From Spodoptera frugiperda (Eukaryota; Arthropoda; Insecta; Lepidoptera; Noctuidae): a stretch of 64,000 bases of DNA. Below are positions 35,807 through 48,800 of the stretch, one piece after another. Both the position numbers and the translations under genes were made by a program. The notes below the pieces were generated by a model. That model made no database searches and was not told where the DNA came from. It worked only from the letters and a program-made list of their open reading frames with translations. How positions within the stretch are numbered: the stretch's first letter is position 1; each line of letters begins with the position of its first letter. The stretch lies in contig NC_064226.1 in the NCBI RefSeq assembly GCF_023101765.2, positions 1,790,001 through 1,854,000 of the forward strand. Direction: 5' to 3'.

Positions 35807-36790
35807 TAAATAATCCAAGTTGTCTTTATCCTCGATAGATGGCGTTGGGATCGAAATAGATCGCGCTATGGTTTCGTTACATTCATTTGGTTGGGTATCG
35901 GCCGAGCGCTTCGGTACTATCGTAGAAAAAGTGTATTATCAGTATATTATTTGTCTGTAGTGGTCCTGCTGTTTCGTATATTCTAAATTGGTTTCGTTGT
36001 ATTTGTCAATTAATAAGTTTATTTGTTGGGTTTTCCTGGTTTTTTGGTTAAACTATTTAACGTAGGTTTAGTTTGATATCGATTATTAGTAGTTACTGTA
36101 GTTAGTTTTTTTAATAAAATTGTAAGTCTAATTTATAAATTAATTAGATTAGATTTAAGTCGTTTCTTTTAAATTATTTAGTTTAAGCTTGGTTATTATA
36201 GCATAGAGGATAGGTTGTAATATAGTTTCTTTTTTAATTGTTATAAATTCGTAATTCGTAGCTTTCTTTAGTTTTAAGTTAGTTTAAGTCCGTTTTTAAA
36301 CTATTTTTTCAATGCCCTAAGTGAGTATACATCTATTAAATTCAAACGCAGAGCTCATTATGTTGATTTTTGAAGAGTTCCCTGGAATATCTTCCACATC
36401 TGATTTTTGAAGAGATCCCGCGAGATCGGGAACTATGTGGTTAAAACCAAAAATTTGCCGGAAGTCACTATTCCACGCGAACGAAGTCGCGGGCAAAAGC
36501 TAGTAGATAATAAGATATCGATAATCTGATACACGTAGTGCTATCTATGAGCAAATAAGGTTAAACATTTAAAAATAGTTTCTTGTCGATATATGACATC
36601 GCAAAATGAAATGTTCCGCTTGAAACCGCCAATCAACGACTCTTATTCGTTATTTTATACAATATTCAAGAACTCTGTACTCGTCGACCATAGATTGTTA
36701 TTTTTTTTTAATAATGATCCTAATAAGTGGACAAAGACCTCAACCGAAAGTATTAGTATAATACGTACACTTTTTAAATTGTGACAATAT

Positions 36791-37048
36791 ATGCACGTGG
36801 CGCGGGAGCAGTGTACACATATGCGCGCACGCACACACATACACACACAGACAAGCCGTAGCCATTTTGTGCGGGAACTGGTGGATGATATTCATGAAGA
36901 ATCCATGTCTACCTTGGACCCTCTCCCTGAGCTTTATAAAAGAAAATTTAACAATTTACTTGACCAGGGAATTAATTTGTCACGCGAAATACCAGGATTT
37001 AAAAATATTAAAACTGGACTGTATAATAAACGGAATAAAAGTCTTTGA
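36791..37048 (+). pseudogene. Possible MULE-type transposase remnant
   Basis: An 85-codon open frame whose second half, with ELVDDIHEESMSTLDPLPEL, LYKRKFNNLL and EIPGFKNIKTGLYNKRNKS, resembles the linker between a FLYWCH-type zinc finger and the MULE transposase domain (ending LYxxRxK). The rest of the transposase is absent, cut off by the insertion at 37100. The similarity is by eye and may be wrong. Confidence 0.4.
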
Positions 37049-37099
37049 GTTCAACGTTTGTTTGGGAAATGTTCAAGTAAGTAATAATAATTATACGTA

Positions 37100-37786
37100 T
37101 GTCCGCAAGGCAGCTTGTGGCGAGCTGTTGGGCAGTGGCGACCCCACGGACCTGACTCCCGGGAGAGGCCCTATTTCTTAACTCCGGTTAGTACTCGTGA
37201 CTATCCGGAGTAGCCTCTCCTGCCTCATTCTTGCCTTAACCGGCTGGTTTGAGTGGAGATTCGCAAGAGTGGAGTTGCCTTCAGCTCCACTTGGGCAAGG
37301 ATGTATCCCAGTAAGATGCGGGTAGGGGTCTTGACCGTACTTCCGGGAGTGCTCTGATAGCCGTGGGATGCCTCTTCTTCCTCAAGCAGCTCAACGTATG
37401 CTGCCCTCTTGTCGCTACATGCTAGCGGCCGTTTTCGGGGGCCCAGTAATTGAGTTTGCTAGTCACCCCCTGCCTGTTTATCCGTATGTATCAATATTGG
37501 TCAGGGGCAGGGGCCATAGTACCCATAGTTAACCGGTTAACTATTCCACAGCCACCCACACCCATATCCCTATCATTTTCTTTTTACCATATCTCACAAT
37601 AGTCCTGCATCAGCCGGGGATTGTCCTTTGGTGTACTTCCATAGTGCATACAGGAATAATCGCCGGCTGATGTCCCATTACATTTAGATTAAAATTGTTC
37701 AACGGGCCTCTGCGAGTTGGCTTCGGTTCCTCGTATGCCTTCCAAAGGTCCAGGACCCTGTGGTCCCGTACAAGGAAAGGACAAAC
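37100..37786 (+). mobile_element. 687-bp retroelement fragment with 13-bp target duplication
   Basis: Flanked by exact copies of ataattatacgta (37087-37099 and 37787-37799). The content is GC-richer than its surroundings (ggcgaccccacggacctgac, caaggatgtatcccagtaag, gcatcagccggggattgtcc) and holds no ORF of use. The 13-bp duplication and lack of inverted ends suggest a 5'-truncated LINE tail. There is no poly-A, which fits LINEs that end in other sequences. Orientation assumed. Confidence 0.6.
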
Positions 37787-38234
37787 ATAATTATACGTAA
37801 TATACTAATACTTTCGGTTGAGGTCTTTGTCCACTCATTAGGATCATTATTAAAAAAAATAACAATCTATGGTCGACGAGTACAGAGTTCTTGAATATTG
37901 TATAAAATAACTAATAAAAGTCGTTGATTGGCGGTTTCAAGCGGAACATTTCATTTTGCGATGTCATACATCGACAAGAAACTATTTTTAAAGGTTTAAC
38001 CTTATTTGCTCATAGACAGCGCTACGTGTATCAGATTATCGATATCTTATTATCGATAGTTTCAGTTAGCATCCCCTCTCTAGTCGAAAATAAAACATAG
38101 GTGCGCTTCGAGGAAATAAAAATTAATATTTTTAATAGTTCCTTGAAGCGCAACTAACGGGTGCGCTTCGAGGAATAAAATAGGTGCGCTTGGAGAGGTG
38201 CGCTTCAAAACAGTTGCGCTTCGAGGAATACCTC

Positions 38235-38242
38235 AAAGCTAG
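38235..38242. repeat. 8-bp target site duplication, right
   Basis: aaagctag immediately outside the right terminus, identical to 34848-34855. Confidence 0.85.
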
Positions 38243-41200
38243 AAGTAAAACGAAAGCAGATGTAAAATAAAGCAACCCTTCTCTCAATAATTCTGTGTCC
38301 CTGTCTACAGGGCCCTAAGGGTGGGTTTATGCGAACTGTTTTTATTGCGCCAGACGATACACGCTGTCACAGCAGAACCTTTTTTGTTGGTAGGCTATGA
38401 TGTAGGAAAATCAGCTTACAGCCCGCGGCCATTTTGAATCACAAAGGCTAGTTTGAATAATGTTTTGCTCGAATGCAACTTTTGGTGCAGTTATTTAAAT
38501 TTTATTCCGTTTATGGGGTTAGCGTTTGCTTGGCGGCGAAGGTAATTTTGTCTTGTTTAGTTTTCGGTTGATTGATGATTGTTATTTAGAATAACTTTCT
38601 TATCAAAGGATGGCAGTTGGAGGTGGAATATCTATGGGAGTACGATTAGCTGATAATGACGAAACAGACAACGGATATTTTCTGTCTTATAGGTCCCAAG
38701 CCCATCGTTGGATGTGCCATAATCTCTTTTTATGTAGACAGGGAATAAATATCACAGTTTAAAAGCTTCAAGTTATTACTGTACGATATAACATAAAAGA
38801 GGAAAGATTAAATTAAGATACACTACTGCTCGTGAAAACAGATCCTACAACGTCAACCTACTTTATATTGTTAGAATAAATTGAATTCGCAGCAGAATAA
38901 CACTGAGAAAGTTACATCGAAGGAAATCGCATTATCAATTGCATGAAATGCAAGAGAAATAACAGTTAGTATTTATTTTCAGAATGAAACGTTCACCAGT
39001 GGGGGATTAATGGACTTTACGTATAGTTTTTATCGACCCTTATTATTGATATGCACGTGTTTCGGTTAAAAATTAGCAATTAAAACAATGGAAATAGTAA
39101 AATTGAGGACCTTGACCTCGTTTCTGCTATCTGCTAGACAGTCCCCATATAAACACATTGCAAAATATAAGCTGTCATGTATGACAAGTTTAATAACATA
39201 AAATTTATACCCAAAAAGATTGCGTCGTCGGTTTAATCAAATTTACTTTGTCTCGTATTTCTAAAGAGCAATCTACAAACACTCGATATTATAGGGATCC
39301 TTCACAGAAAACTTGTTATTACCGAGATTACAAGCCAATTTCCTTTCAAGATACATGTCCCTTACATCAAATTATGTTTTATCCTTCTTCATGAGGGGCG
39401 TAAAACATGTGTTTATTTTCTGCACAGACTTTCTGCTCTTCTCCCTCATATACAGTAAACATAAGTATGCCACATAATTAATTACATTAATGCAGTCACA
39501 AATTTACTTGTTATTTATTTAATGCCCCCAGGGCATAACGAAATCTTTCCTTTCAAAGCAAATGGAATCAACGTAATTCACATTTACAGAATTCGAACCC
39601 TTTCAGCGTACTTAAAATAGAACCTTTCAAGTCTCCAACCGAAATTAAAACTTAAATTTTCATTACGAAGATATAATTTTGTTTAATATCTTTCATTGTT
39701 GGAGGGAGAGTGGTCGAAGTGACATGCCTTTTGGCCAGACGTCAGTACAGTTCGCCAATTAGCAAGCCTCTCACGGGACTCGACTATATTTAATGAATTT
39801 TGGAAAGAATGGGACACTCGAGTTCAGCGGTAATTAAAACCCCATTTATAGAATAGGCGTGAGGGCCAGGCTGGAGTGCTCATTCATCTGTCACGGGAAA
39901 CAAAAATTGAATATAATGGAAGGCGCCAACTACCGAATCTGTAAAGGTCCTGTACGCAGAATAATACAAAACCAACGACATTGTGCTCTGCGCCATTTCT
40001 TCTTGAACATTCTTTTGTTTAATGAAATGCGCATTTTTTGGGCTTCTCCATCTCAAATAAAAAACTTTTGTTTATTACTCGTATTTAAAAGACGGAAATA
40101 ATACGGAATTATACAATTCCGTATTATTTGACAGTTCGAAGGATCGAACGGAAAAATTCTGATGAAACAGGGTATGTAAAATGTTGTGGGCAAAATATTC
40201 GATTAGAGCTGGGGATGGGTCAACAGTAACACGTGTCGGGAGCGACAGCCGCTACGGGCTTGTAGCGAAACAACTTCGTAACAGGAAAACGTCCGTTTAA
40301 AATGTAGGCGTTCGGAAAACACGAAATGAAAATCCATGTCGACGTACTTTTATAACATTTCCTGGTCTTTTCCGAACTAGTTTTGGGGTCGGTACTGAGA
40401 TATAAACAAATTTGGCTTGACAAGTCAGTCATATTCTTAACTGGATTGATTATGGATTGAGCTTCTAATAATGTAGTTTGTCAGATTGAATTTCATCGAT
40501 GTTAATATAGATATTTTTATAAACCATTGAACATCCTACCTAATAGTTTTGTTCTTTAATATACTTAAATGTAAATATGTACTTCATATCTAAAAAAATA
40601 TGTCATGAATCTTATGAACTGATCAAAGAGTTGTATCAAAAGATGTTATCCCACGCCTGAATTGTTCCTTTGTAGCATCTAATTTCATTTCTAGATCACT
40701 AGAAATGTCAGAAATATATCTATTACTATATACAAGAAACAAACTACATTTATTTTTATATTATTATGTTAAAAGCCAACAAAAACCTGACAAAACGGCT
40801 TTACGTTAGAATTCAGAGGAGATAAATCAAGCAAATATGAAGAGTAACTTCCAGTACTTTGGAGAATCTAAATGGAGCTTGTGACCCGATGGTAATGCAT
40901 GTATTGACAAAATACGTTCGGAGGTCGTGAGCGGCGAGTCGACATTTAAAAGTCGTAAACTAAAGGTCAACGCTACGAAAGAGTTAGGTCGATAGAGCCT
41001 TTGTCAACTCCCCAACTACTGGTTCATAGAAAAAAAGGTTATCTAGCTACAGCCATGGGAGTGGGTTTATGGAATATTTATGTCGGAACTTCCAATAAGT
41101 TCGACAGGAAAATCCATTCTTTACTTTTGTTTAGTTTTTTCTGTTTTTGCGCAACTTGGAGCTATTGCAGTTGGTAGTTTTCGGTTTGAGAAAATAAAGA

Positions 41201-41889
41201 AAGAAAGAAAAGAAAGGCTGACAGCATTTTTAAATGGATTTTTAATAAACGTCATTACTTTTTGATGGTTAGATTTAGCTTAGAATAAGCGAACGAGTAT
41301 AGCTTAGAATTAATGTGCGACTCTAAAGAACAATTCAATTTAAATCTAATGAGAAACTACTGCAGTAAACAAATAAAAATAGGTAACATTTTAAACCAAA
41401 TTATTAGCTTATCCAATGCAAAAATATAACTAGTAAGTACATTTCCATTTAAGTAACCCAAAAAGCATCTAGAAACCTTACATTCGCATTTTCCATTACT
41501 TTACCTATACTTATGTACAGTTAAAAAAAACCAGTAGCAAAAAAATTTTAGAAATACGCCTTTTTTGAGTAGACGAGACACAACGGCCTATGGCAATGGC
41601 AGGTAACATTTTAAAAATGATATGCACTGCACAATGTCACTGGTAAACCGCCACGCTTCCACTTCAGGTCTTTTATAAAACTAACTACCACTGAAACTTG
41701 ACTGGTGCGCGTTGTATAATATAAAAATGTAAACATTTCCTATTGTTTCGTATAAAAAATATTTTTAAAAAAGCACAAGTCTTTGTAGTAAGTTTGTTAT
41801 GTAGCTAAATTCCCTAGTGTAAACTGCGTTTGTTTTCATGATAGTAAGCTGTATTCGTGCTTCTTTTTCGACGATGATATATTTTGAGA

Positions 41890-42100
41890 ATAACTATCGT
41901 GAGAAAATACTAAATTACCTAAAAAATCACGGTTTGCTTACGTATATCTATGGAGAAAAGCTCTACTAGTTTCGAGTCATAGAGGGACTCTTCATCATGA
42001 GCACCGTGCGCAGACACGGCGACGGTTGCGTAGGCTGCGCGACACTAGTAGACCTTTTCTCCATTATCTATACGTAAGTAAACCGTGATTTTTTAGTTAA
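41890..42100. repeat. Foldback MITE, copy 2 (same family as 10275-10482)
   Basis: Same outer ends (aactatcgtgaga, aaaaatcacggttt and the complement aaaccgtgatttttt) and a related inner region. The inner arms here run ggagaaaagctctactag to ctagtagaccttttctcc. Confidence 0.7.
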
Positions 42101-42640
42101 CATAATGAGACTATTTACATTTGAATATAGGTAAATTCTTTGTTACTGTAGAGCAAACTTAAGTATGAAAAATAGTAGAGGTATTTACTGGTTTCACCAA
42201 TATATCACTACGAAGCTACATTGCTTTAAATCTACCTCAATCAGTTTCCCAACTAGGTCTTAGCCATGTTAGTCAGTACTTTACATGAAGCGAATAACCG
42301 TTTATTCACCACCCCTATCGGTGGTTTGGGTGGTACGACAAGATGTTCTGTCCATACGACATCCTTGGTCAGACCTAGGGATTCCGATTATCCTGAGGAA
42401 TAACCGTAGTGGTTGGTACTAGATGTTATACGATGAGTTCAATGGCTTAAATGTTCTCCGTGGCATAAGTACCTATCTCGATATGGATGGACATTCTTAC
42501 TTAATGCTTCTAACTGCTTGTCATTGGATTTGTGCGTCATGTGTCGGAACGCAGATCCACGTGAGACACAATGTATTTTCTATTGGTGCCTTATATCTTA
42601 TCGGCATACGAAAGCTACTTAAGCTTTTGCTCGACTACTT

Positions 42641-42711
42641 AAAAGCTACTCAATTTTAAGACGCTCTCAAACTACAAATTGAAATTGAGTAGCGTTTGAG
42701 TATTCGGGCGT
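42641..42711. repeat. Foldback MITE, copy 2 (same family as 1606-1744)
   Basis: Shares gctactcaattttaaga and the ending gagtattcgggcg with the first copy; about half its length, with the centre deleted. Confidence 0.5.
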
Positions 42712-44459
42712 TTGTCTATCAGTGTTAATTAATTTAACAAATGTTCAGCAATGATAAATAAAATATTGTGGAAATCGGACATACTAAAAAAGTCTAATTA
42801 ATGTGCAACACAAAACAGTATATTTTCATGTCAATTAATACCACTAATTAATTTTACACATCTAAAATACACATCAATACTCGTCATAGAACGAATTCAC
42901 AAATTACATGTTGAACAAATAAACGTTCGTAATTTAAAATGAATGACAAATTAGTTCATTAATTTTGAATATTCATTCGGTAGATGTAATTTGTTTACGG
43001 TCAGGTTTCACAGTTCAGCATTCGATATTTAAATTAAAATGTATGTACTTAAATTAGTAGATTCTGAGTTCTAACTAAATGTCATCACATCAGTCACAGA
43101 CAGGCAGAAGTGCAAATATTTTTATTATTATGTATTAACCGCCGTACTACTGAGACATTTAATGGTACTTAAACTATTCCTTACGAACGATTTTGTTCAG
43201 AAAACTATTGCAAAGTAGCCAATAATTGACTGTGAAGAGGTAAGACCCACTTTTTCAAAGATGGTTTTAATGATTTCCATGAAGATATCAACTATATTAC
43301 TACAACTATAACTGTAACTTATTACTACAAGTAGATAAATACGTAAGTACCTATACACTGAACACAATTCATGATTGCAAATACTCGCAAAATTATAAAA
43401 ACCAAATAATACTTTGCCTGTGAAATCGATCCATTGCTTGGTAGTCGACAGTCGACAAAAAAGGTAGAGTTGGTACTACACACAATGAAAAGCTACAATT
43501 CAAATAAAATACCGAACATTATTCGTTCACGTTGTAACCAGAAGTTTCGTGACTATATTTTAACGTGAGAATGCTAATGTTTTGCCTCATTAGTACAGTA
43601 AAAAGGTTTTATGGCTACATTATTTTTTTGTGGAAAGGCGGAGTTTTAAACACTGGCTGAATAGAATCGATAGTAGAATTAAAAGTAAAACGAAGTTAGT
43701 TGTTCGGGATTTAAATAGTCCAATAAAAGTTATTTGTTGTTTTATCTGACAATATCTATATATTAATACGGGCAAAAACTTTGGACCACATTTTACGAAA
43801 ATTGCGCGGACGTAGGAGCATAAAATATAATAGTTTATGTGTTGTGCATAGCGTTTTGTCTAACTATACGAGTAATCGATAGACATTGCGTATTTTGCAA
43901 AGCCTGGTATGTATATGTTATTGAATTTAATGTGCTATGAATTATTGGTTTCATTTACATAATTTTGAATATTATTAAACCAATGTTGATCTCATCACTA
44001 ACGAAGGAGTTAACAACGTTTTTCCCTGTTTAATAAATATAAATTATATGCATTGCATTAATAACTTTAACGAAATTTTAAGACTATTTTTGATAATGTT
44101 AAATACGAGTTTTCTATACAAAAACATCAATAATCTATAGGAAATATGCAGGTTAAACAAAATCCATACCTTTCCTCATAGTTGTATCCTTCTTAAACCT
44201 GAAACAAAATAATTAAATTATTAATATTTATAAAGTTAGAACAATAACAATTCGCGAACAATGACATGAATAAATTATTTGTTTTCTTCTGACATTTTGG
44301 GAGGTCGGAACAAAGTTATAGATGTTGTCACAGAGATACCAAGTTTGATCGTAAACATATGTATGAAGGAGGAAAAATAGGCGAAAACTGAGAGAATACT
44401 AAATATGTAAGTAGAATAATTGAGAACAAATCAAGAAACGGTACAACGGTCAGTGTCTT

Positions 44460-44574
44460 ACGGCCGTACTCAGAGTCATTTAATGATTACTTAACCTAAT
44501 CCTTAGCAATTGTTTTCGATACAAAATCGTTACTAAGGAACAGTTTAAGTAAACATTAAATGTGAATGCGGCAG
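44460..44574. mobile_element. Complete foldback MITE (gccgtactcagagtcattta family)
   Basis: Arms gccgtactcagagtcattta and the inverted acattaaatgtgaatgcggc, with ccttagcaattgttttcga facing its near-complement. Half copies occur at about 17617-17690 and 43140-43206, and an interrupted one at 31450-31682. Confidence 0.65.
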
Positions 44575-45703
44575 TTGGGGAACTAAAAAACCAAACTAAA
44601 ACAACCCTAGACAAAATTATGGGGTAGAACATCGACCGCCCCTCGTATATTAAAAAATAGGGTTGCAAATTACCATGTCTTCGTAACCGAAAAACATTTT
44701 CATATGCAATAAAAACAGAAATTAGGCTACATAATATTCTAAACCACTTTTTATCGCATGTAAATACGGAATAAATAAGAATATCATACATTATTTATGA
44801 ATGAAAGTTTGCCCCAATTTTCTTTTAACGCATGCCGGGGGCGTCAAGCGGGGACTGTGCTTTAAATTGAGATGCAAATCTAGCGTCTAGTGGCGTAGAC
44901 GATATTGAAAGCGCTGTAAAGTGAGTGTTGAGAGGGTAATTCAGCGCTTTGTGCTTTAAGTTTGCGTTGCCAGAACTCCAGTGCGACACTTCCCTTACAT
45001 AAATTCAGTTTTGGTGTAGGTATCTGGGTTAAGTTTCTGAAGGCATTTAGGCAAATGTGGGAGCTGAGTAGTGTTCCTACTTGTAAGTAAGATGACTTCA
45101 GATATTTAAGCTGTGTTGATGGCACGTTTGAGGTAATTACGGATGGAGAAATAGTATTCAAATCACTTGCTTATTTAACTTTATGCCGTATTGCTTTATT
45201 ATACGGTTCAATTAAAAGTCACAGTAATAAAGGTAAGGGAGTTTACCCCCAATAAAGTTCCTTATTAAGTACAAACACAGTATTCCACGCATGACCGCCT
45301 ACACATGATAAACTTTGCTATACACTTTTCGACCTAATTACTAAAAGCACAGGGTTTAAAGTGGTCAAATGCCTACAAACTCAAGTACCTACGTCACTTG
45401 AAATCCGTTATCATAAATTGGTGTGGCACAATCGATCGCTCCAAAAGATTTAATATTGAGGTGTAATTGACGGAAATCTAATTTGAGTTTGAAGCTTTCG
45501 AAGTGGGGAAATGTTTCCTTGCTAAGCCGAATGCAAAGTGATTTATGTGGAGTTGAACTGTAAATAGTAGTTAGGTATTTGTCTTCGTTAGACTAGTCAA
45601 ATAGAGTTGCGGAGTTACTGGTATATTGATGTGCGCCGTACTTTGGTTGGTTATTTAATAGGATTTTGGTAATGTTTTGAATATAGATATATGATGGTAA
45701 CTA

Positions 45704-45845
45704 TGATCCGGAGCTGCGGACTTGAAAAGCAGGAGTAGGAAGTAGTAGGAACGGCGAGGCTTTTAGTCAGTAAGAGTCTAACACTCCCTCTCGCTTTGCC
45801 CAAGGCGGGAGAAGTCATTGTCTGATTTTCCCCTCTTAAAAAAAA
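45704..45845 (+). mobile_element. SINE (moth ~155-bp family)
   Basis: Reads tccggagctgcggacttgaa, gcaggagtaggaa, gtcagtaagagtctaacact and aaggcgggagaagtcattg, ending in an A-rich tail. The part normally between the head and 'cttgaaaagcagg' is deleted. Confidence 0.7.
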
Positions 45846-48800
45846 GATGATAACTGTAACAGCAACAGATGTCTTGATAATATTATTATATAACAAACAT
45901 AAAGTAATAAATAATATCACATCAAAGGTAAGATAAAGAAAAAGTTGTAGCATCCTAATTTGGTAACAAGATTACACGTATCATCAAGTGTCTGGAGGCT
46001 ACATAATCATAACCAAACTCAAAAAATCAAATAAAATGGACCTTCTACTTAAACCTCAATACTAATTAACATCGATAAATGATTACTTCCAATCCCAAAC
46101 TCCTCCTAGGTGGATATCCAACGTAGGCACTGATATCAAACGTTTCTGGGCTGATTACGTTGAACAAGCCTCCCTCACTCCGGTCAACCACCCCGACCGT
46201 TCTAATTGCATACCCGAAACGCCTACCAAACAGCTTTATTAAAATGTAATAATATTCAATAATCTTATAACGGCTTTATTAATATTCTCATAACATTTTA
46301 GAGGGACACTTGATTGCCTCGCCGTGTCTGGACGCAATTATGTAGCAAAAAGAAGACTTGGTTTTGATTCCCAGGTGGGACAAAGTGTTATTGAGGATTT
46401 TACGGTTTTTCGAAAATTAAAGTGAATTGATAATGAGGATTGCGAGAAATGTTTGCTAATTTGGTTTGCAAGTTTAACTGTTCTTGCTGTCATAACTGGT
46501 AGTTAGAAGTATCTAGAATTTAGAAGAATCTGACAAAATAGCCCTGTTTAGTTTCACTACATCAATTATAACAAAGTACCTACCAACAAATTACCTACGT
46601 CAATTACAGGAGATCATTGAATTGGAACCCACGTAAAGCGATTCTAGGAAGGTTTAACGTAAGGTTAGCGGTTATTTGGAAGCTAATTCGAGGCCCTAAG
46701 TACACAATAGATGTGGTGTTGAACTTTATATTAAACTTGTAAGATGTGGTTGAATATAGATTAGTTAGGATCACCCTTTGTGTCACGCTTAACCAGCCAT
46801 ACTATTTCAATTAAGCTTATAGCCAGGGTACTAAAGGGGTCAGGCCTGCTTACGCGACCAACATAGTACTAAACGTGGTTTCAAGGTTTCAAGTAAGAAT
46901 GCCAATAGGACCTATTAATTAGGAATTTGGTCGGAAAAAATGGTTGTATATTCCACGTTAGGCACTTGTTTACTTAAAAAGTAGTTATAACTACATATAA
47001 GTGTTATTTTAACCTGCAATTAAAATAATTAAATGGCCTCAAGCACAGAAAAATATTGTAAAATCTTACTTAGTCACCATTCATTTTGTCGATTGTACGC
47101 GCATTTTTAAGTAGGTATATCAAATGAACGAGGTATATGATCCACAAAGCCTCTTACTAAGCTTATTACTTATTCAAAAAAGGATTACATAAAACCTTTT
47201 AAGATAATAACACTGTTGGCGTGTAATTAAAACGAATGCTACGAAAACAATACGAGAAAAGTAAATCTTAATGGCTTTAACATGGCTTTTTTAAAGTTGA
47301 AGAATTAACATGAGAGGTTAGCGTTTTACCAGCTAACATTAATTTTGTTTGTCTAAGGAATTACTCTTTTTCTAATATGTATTTTTTCTGTACAATTATG
47401 TTTATGCTACGAATAAAGAGCAAAAAAGAGGACCGCCTTAACTTTTCGTTACTGCCTCCATTTTTTTCAGTCATCCCTATCCTTCCCTCCTAAGTATGAA
47501 AATTAGCATGCTGAAAACCGCATCAAAATCAGGTCAGCCAAACGCGAGAATATAGTTGCGCACAAACAACACACACATACGTACAGGTCAAACTGAGAAC
47601 CTCCTTTTTTGACGTCGGTTAATAATTGTACAGTTGTACAAAAATACCTAGAAATAGTAATGAAATAAGAAAAAAATACACTTGTAACTGGGGCCGACCA
47701 TTCTAGGAAAATATAATTATGATACCATGTTATTTCTTTTTACGCACGAGAGCAACAGATGACATGACCGAAATGGTCTAGTTATTTGTATAACCATGTA
47801 ATACTATGTATTAGTAAATATAATATGTAGTGATAAAAACTAGTACATATGATATGACTGAATATCACATCACACAATATCAACACCGTATAAGTGAACA
47901 CTGGTGACAAAAGGCCTCGCATGGAGAAGGTTTGAGTATTAACCACCACGCTTGTTCAATGTGGGTTGGCATCACTAAGTAAGAGAGATTTTATTTAGGT
48001 TAGAAGAATTTAATATCCATCTCAATAAAGCATGATACCTAGGACGCTTAAATCTGGCAAGGGACCAAATCGGTTAGTTTTGAGCAATAATATATGGTGG
48101 AGATCTTTTACCAACCGCTCATAACTTGTACCACAGGCCATTTTAATTCTGGCCAATAGTGTGGCGTTGTTCGGCGGCCATATTGTCGGTTGGGCCTGAG
48201 AAATTTTAATATTTGCGACTACCCGCTTTCCAGATTAGGCTTTGTTAGTGGCGGTCTGTAGTCTGACACTTTATTCGTTGTTTTATACTCGTAGGGAAAT
48301 TAAAGAGCGTGGCTTTTGTAAGAAATAAGTATTTGTTTTGTTTTATTGTGGTTTATGGTGTGGCTAATAGAGTTTGTTGTGCTTTTCAGGAAGAACACTT
48401 TTTTTAATAATAAGCTGTTTACCTACATGGGGTTTTTTTGAGGAACAGTCAGTGGTAGAATACACCATTAGGCATTAAAAGTTAGGTGTAATGACAGTTA
48501 GGTTTGGAGTCTCATGTGAATAGGAAGCGAGCGAATTGCCATACACCCCATGTTTATAGAGTCCGTGCTATTTATTACCGAGAATTTTCAAAAAATCGTA
48601 AAATAGAAATGGTTTTCCTGGGAGTCGAGTCCTTTGCTCAGCAGTTGTTTTTGCGATCTGTCGATTAACAGTCTCAAACTTGGTAACCAATTCTCACACA
48701 AAACTTTTTCTTTGATTAATTCAAAACTCAATTCAAACTGAATTAAACTCTCCGACTAAATCTTAAAACACAAAATTAAATGACAAACTCAAAACTAATT

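Larger units (their letters stand above)
35034..36503 (+). mobile_element. Non-autonomous Helitron, 1,470 bp, complete
   Basis: Starts TCTATACATATAATAAAATC and ends gcaaaagCTAG, with a 5-bp stem (cgcga/tcgcg at 36476-36480 and 36487-36491) nine nt before CTAG. It sits between A and T. The uninterrupted sequence is preserved in the right arm of the host element, which shows the insertion point exactly, with one mismatch on each side. No Rep/helicase is encoded. Inside are a gtct/gttt microsatellite and a tandem duplication. Confidence 0.88.
34856..38234. mobile_element. DNA transposon with ~440-bp terminal inverted repeats (MULE-like), nested insertions
   Basis: Ends are GAGGTATTCCTCGAAGCGC and its complement. 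The left arm is 34856-35033 plus 36504-36767 (442 nt) and the right arm 37794-38234 (441 nt), almost identical when inverted. The flanks are an exact 8-bp duplication, aaagctag (34848-34855 and 38235-38242). Long arms and an 8-bp target duplication fit Mutator-like or related elements. The centre keeps a possible transposase remnant (36791-37048). The left arm is split by a Helitron (35034-36503) and the centre by a retroelement fragment (37100-37786). Removing both leaves about 1.2 kb. Superfamily assignment is tentative; hAT also makes 8-bp duplications but usually has short arms. Confidence 0.82.
38243..44459. other. Non-coding region, no gene seen
   Basis: AT-rich. Contains the MITEs at 41890-42100 and 42641-42711, and a half MITE at 43140-43206. 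A possible 29-nt exon (44170-44198, minus strand, TTTCAG before and AAAG|GTATGG after, with an ATG inside) could be a 5' exon of X11L, but nothing independent supports it. The ORFs at 39859-40101 and 42423-42659 have no protein features. Confidence 0.5.

Noticed and set aside
34856..38234. Calling the long-armed element a hAT transposon from its 8-bp target duplication
   Set aside because: The 440-nt arms and the inner frame fit MULE-type elements better; hAT elements usually have short arms. Left as tentative.
44170..44198. 29-nt minus-strand candidate exon with TTTCAG acceptor and AAAG|GTATGG donor
   Set aside because: Splice-like sites this short occur by chance in AT-rich DNA; it could be a 5' exon of X11L, but there is no second line of evidence.
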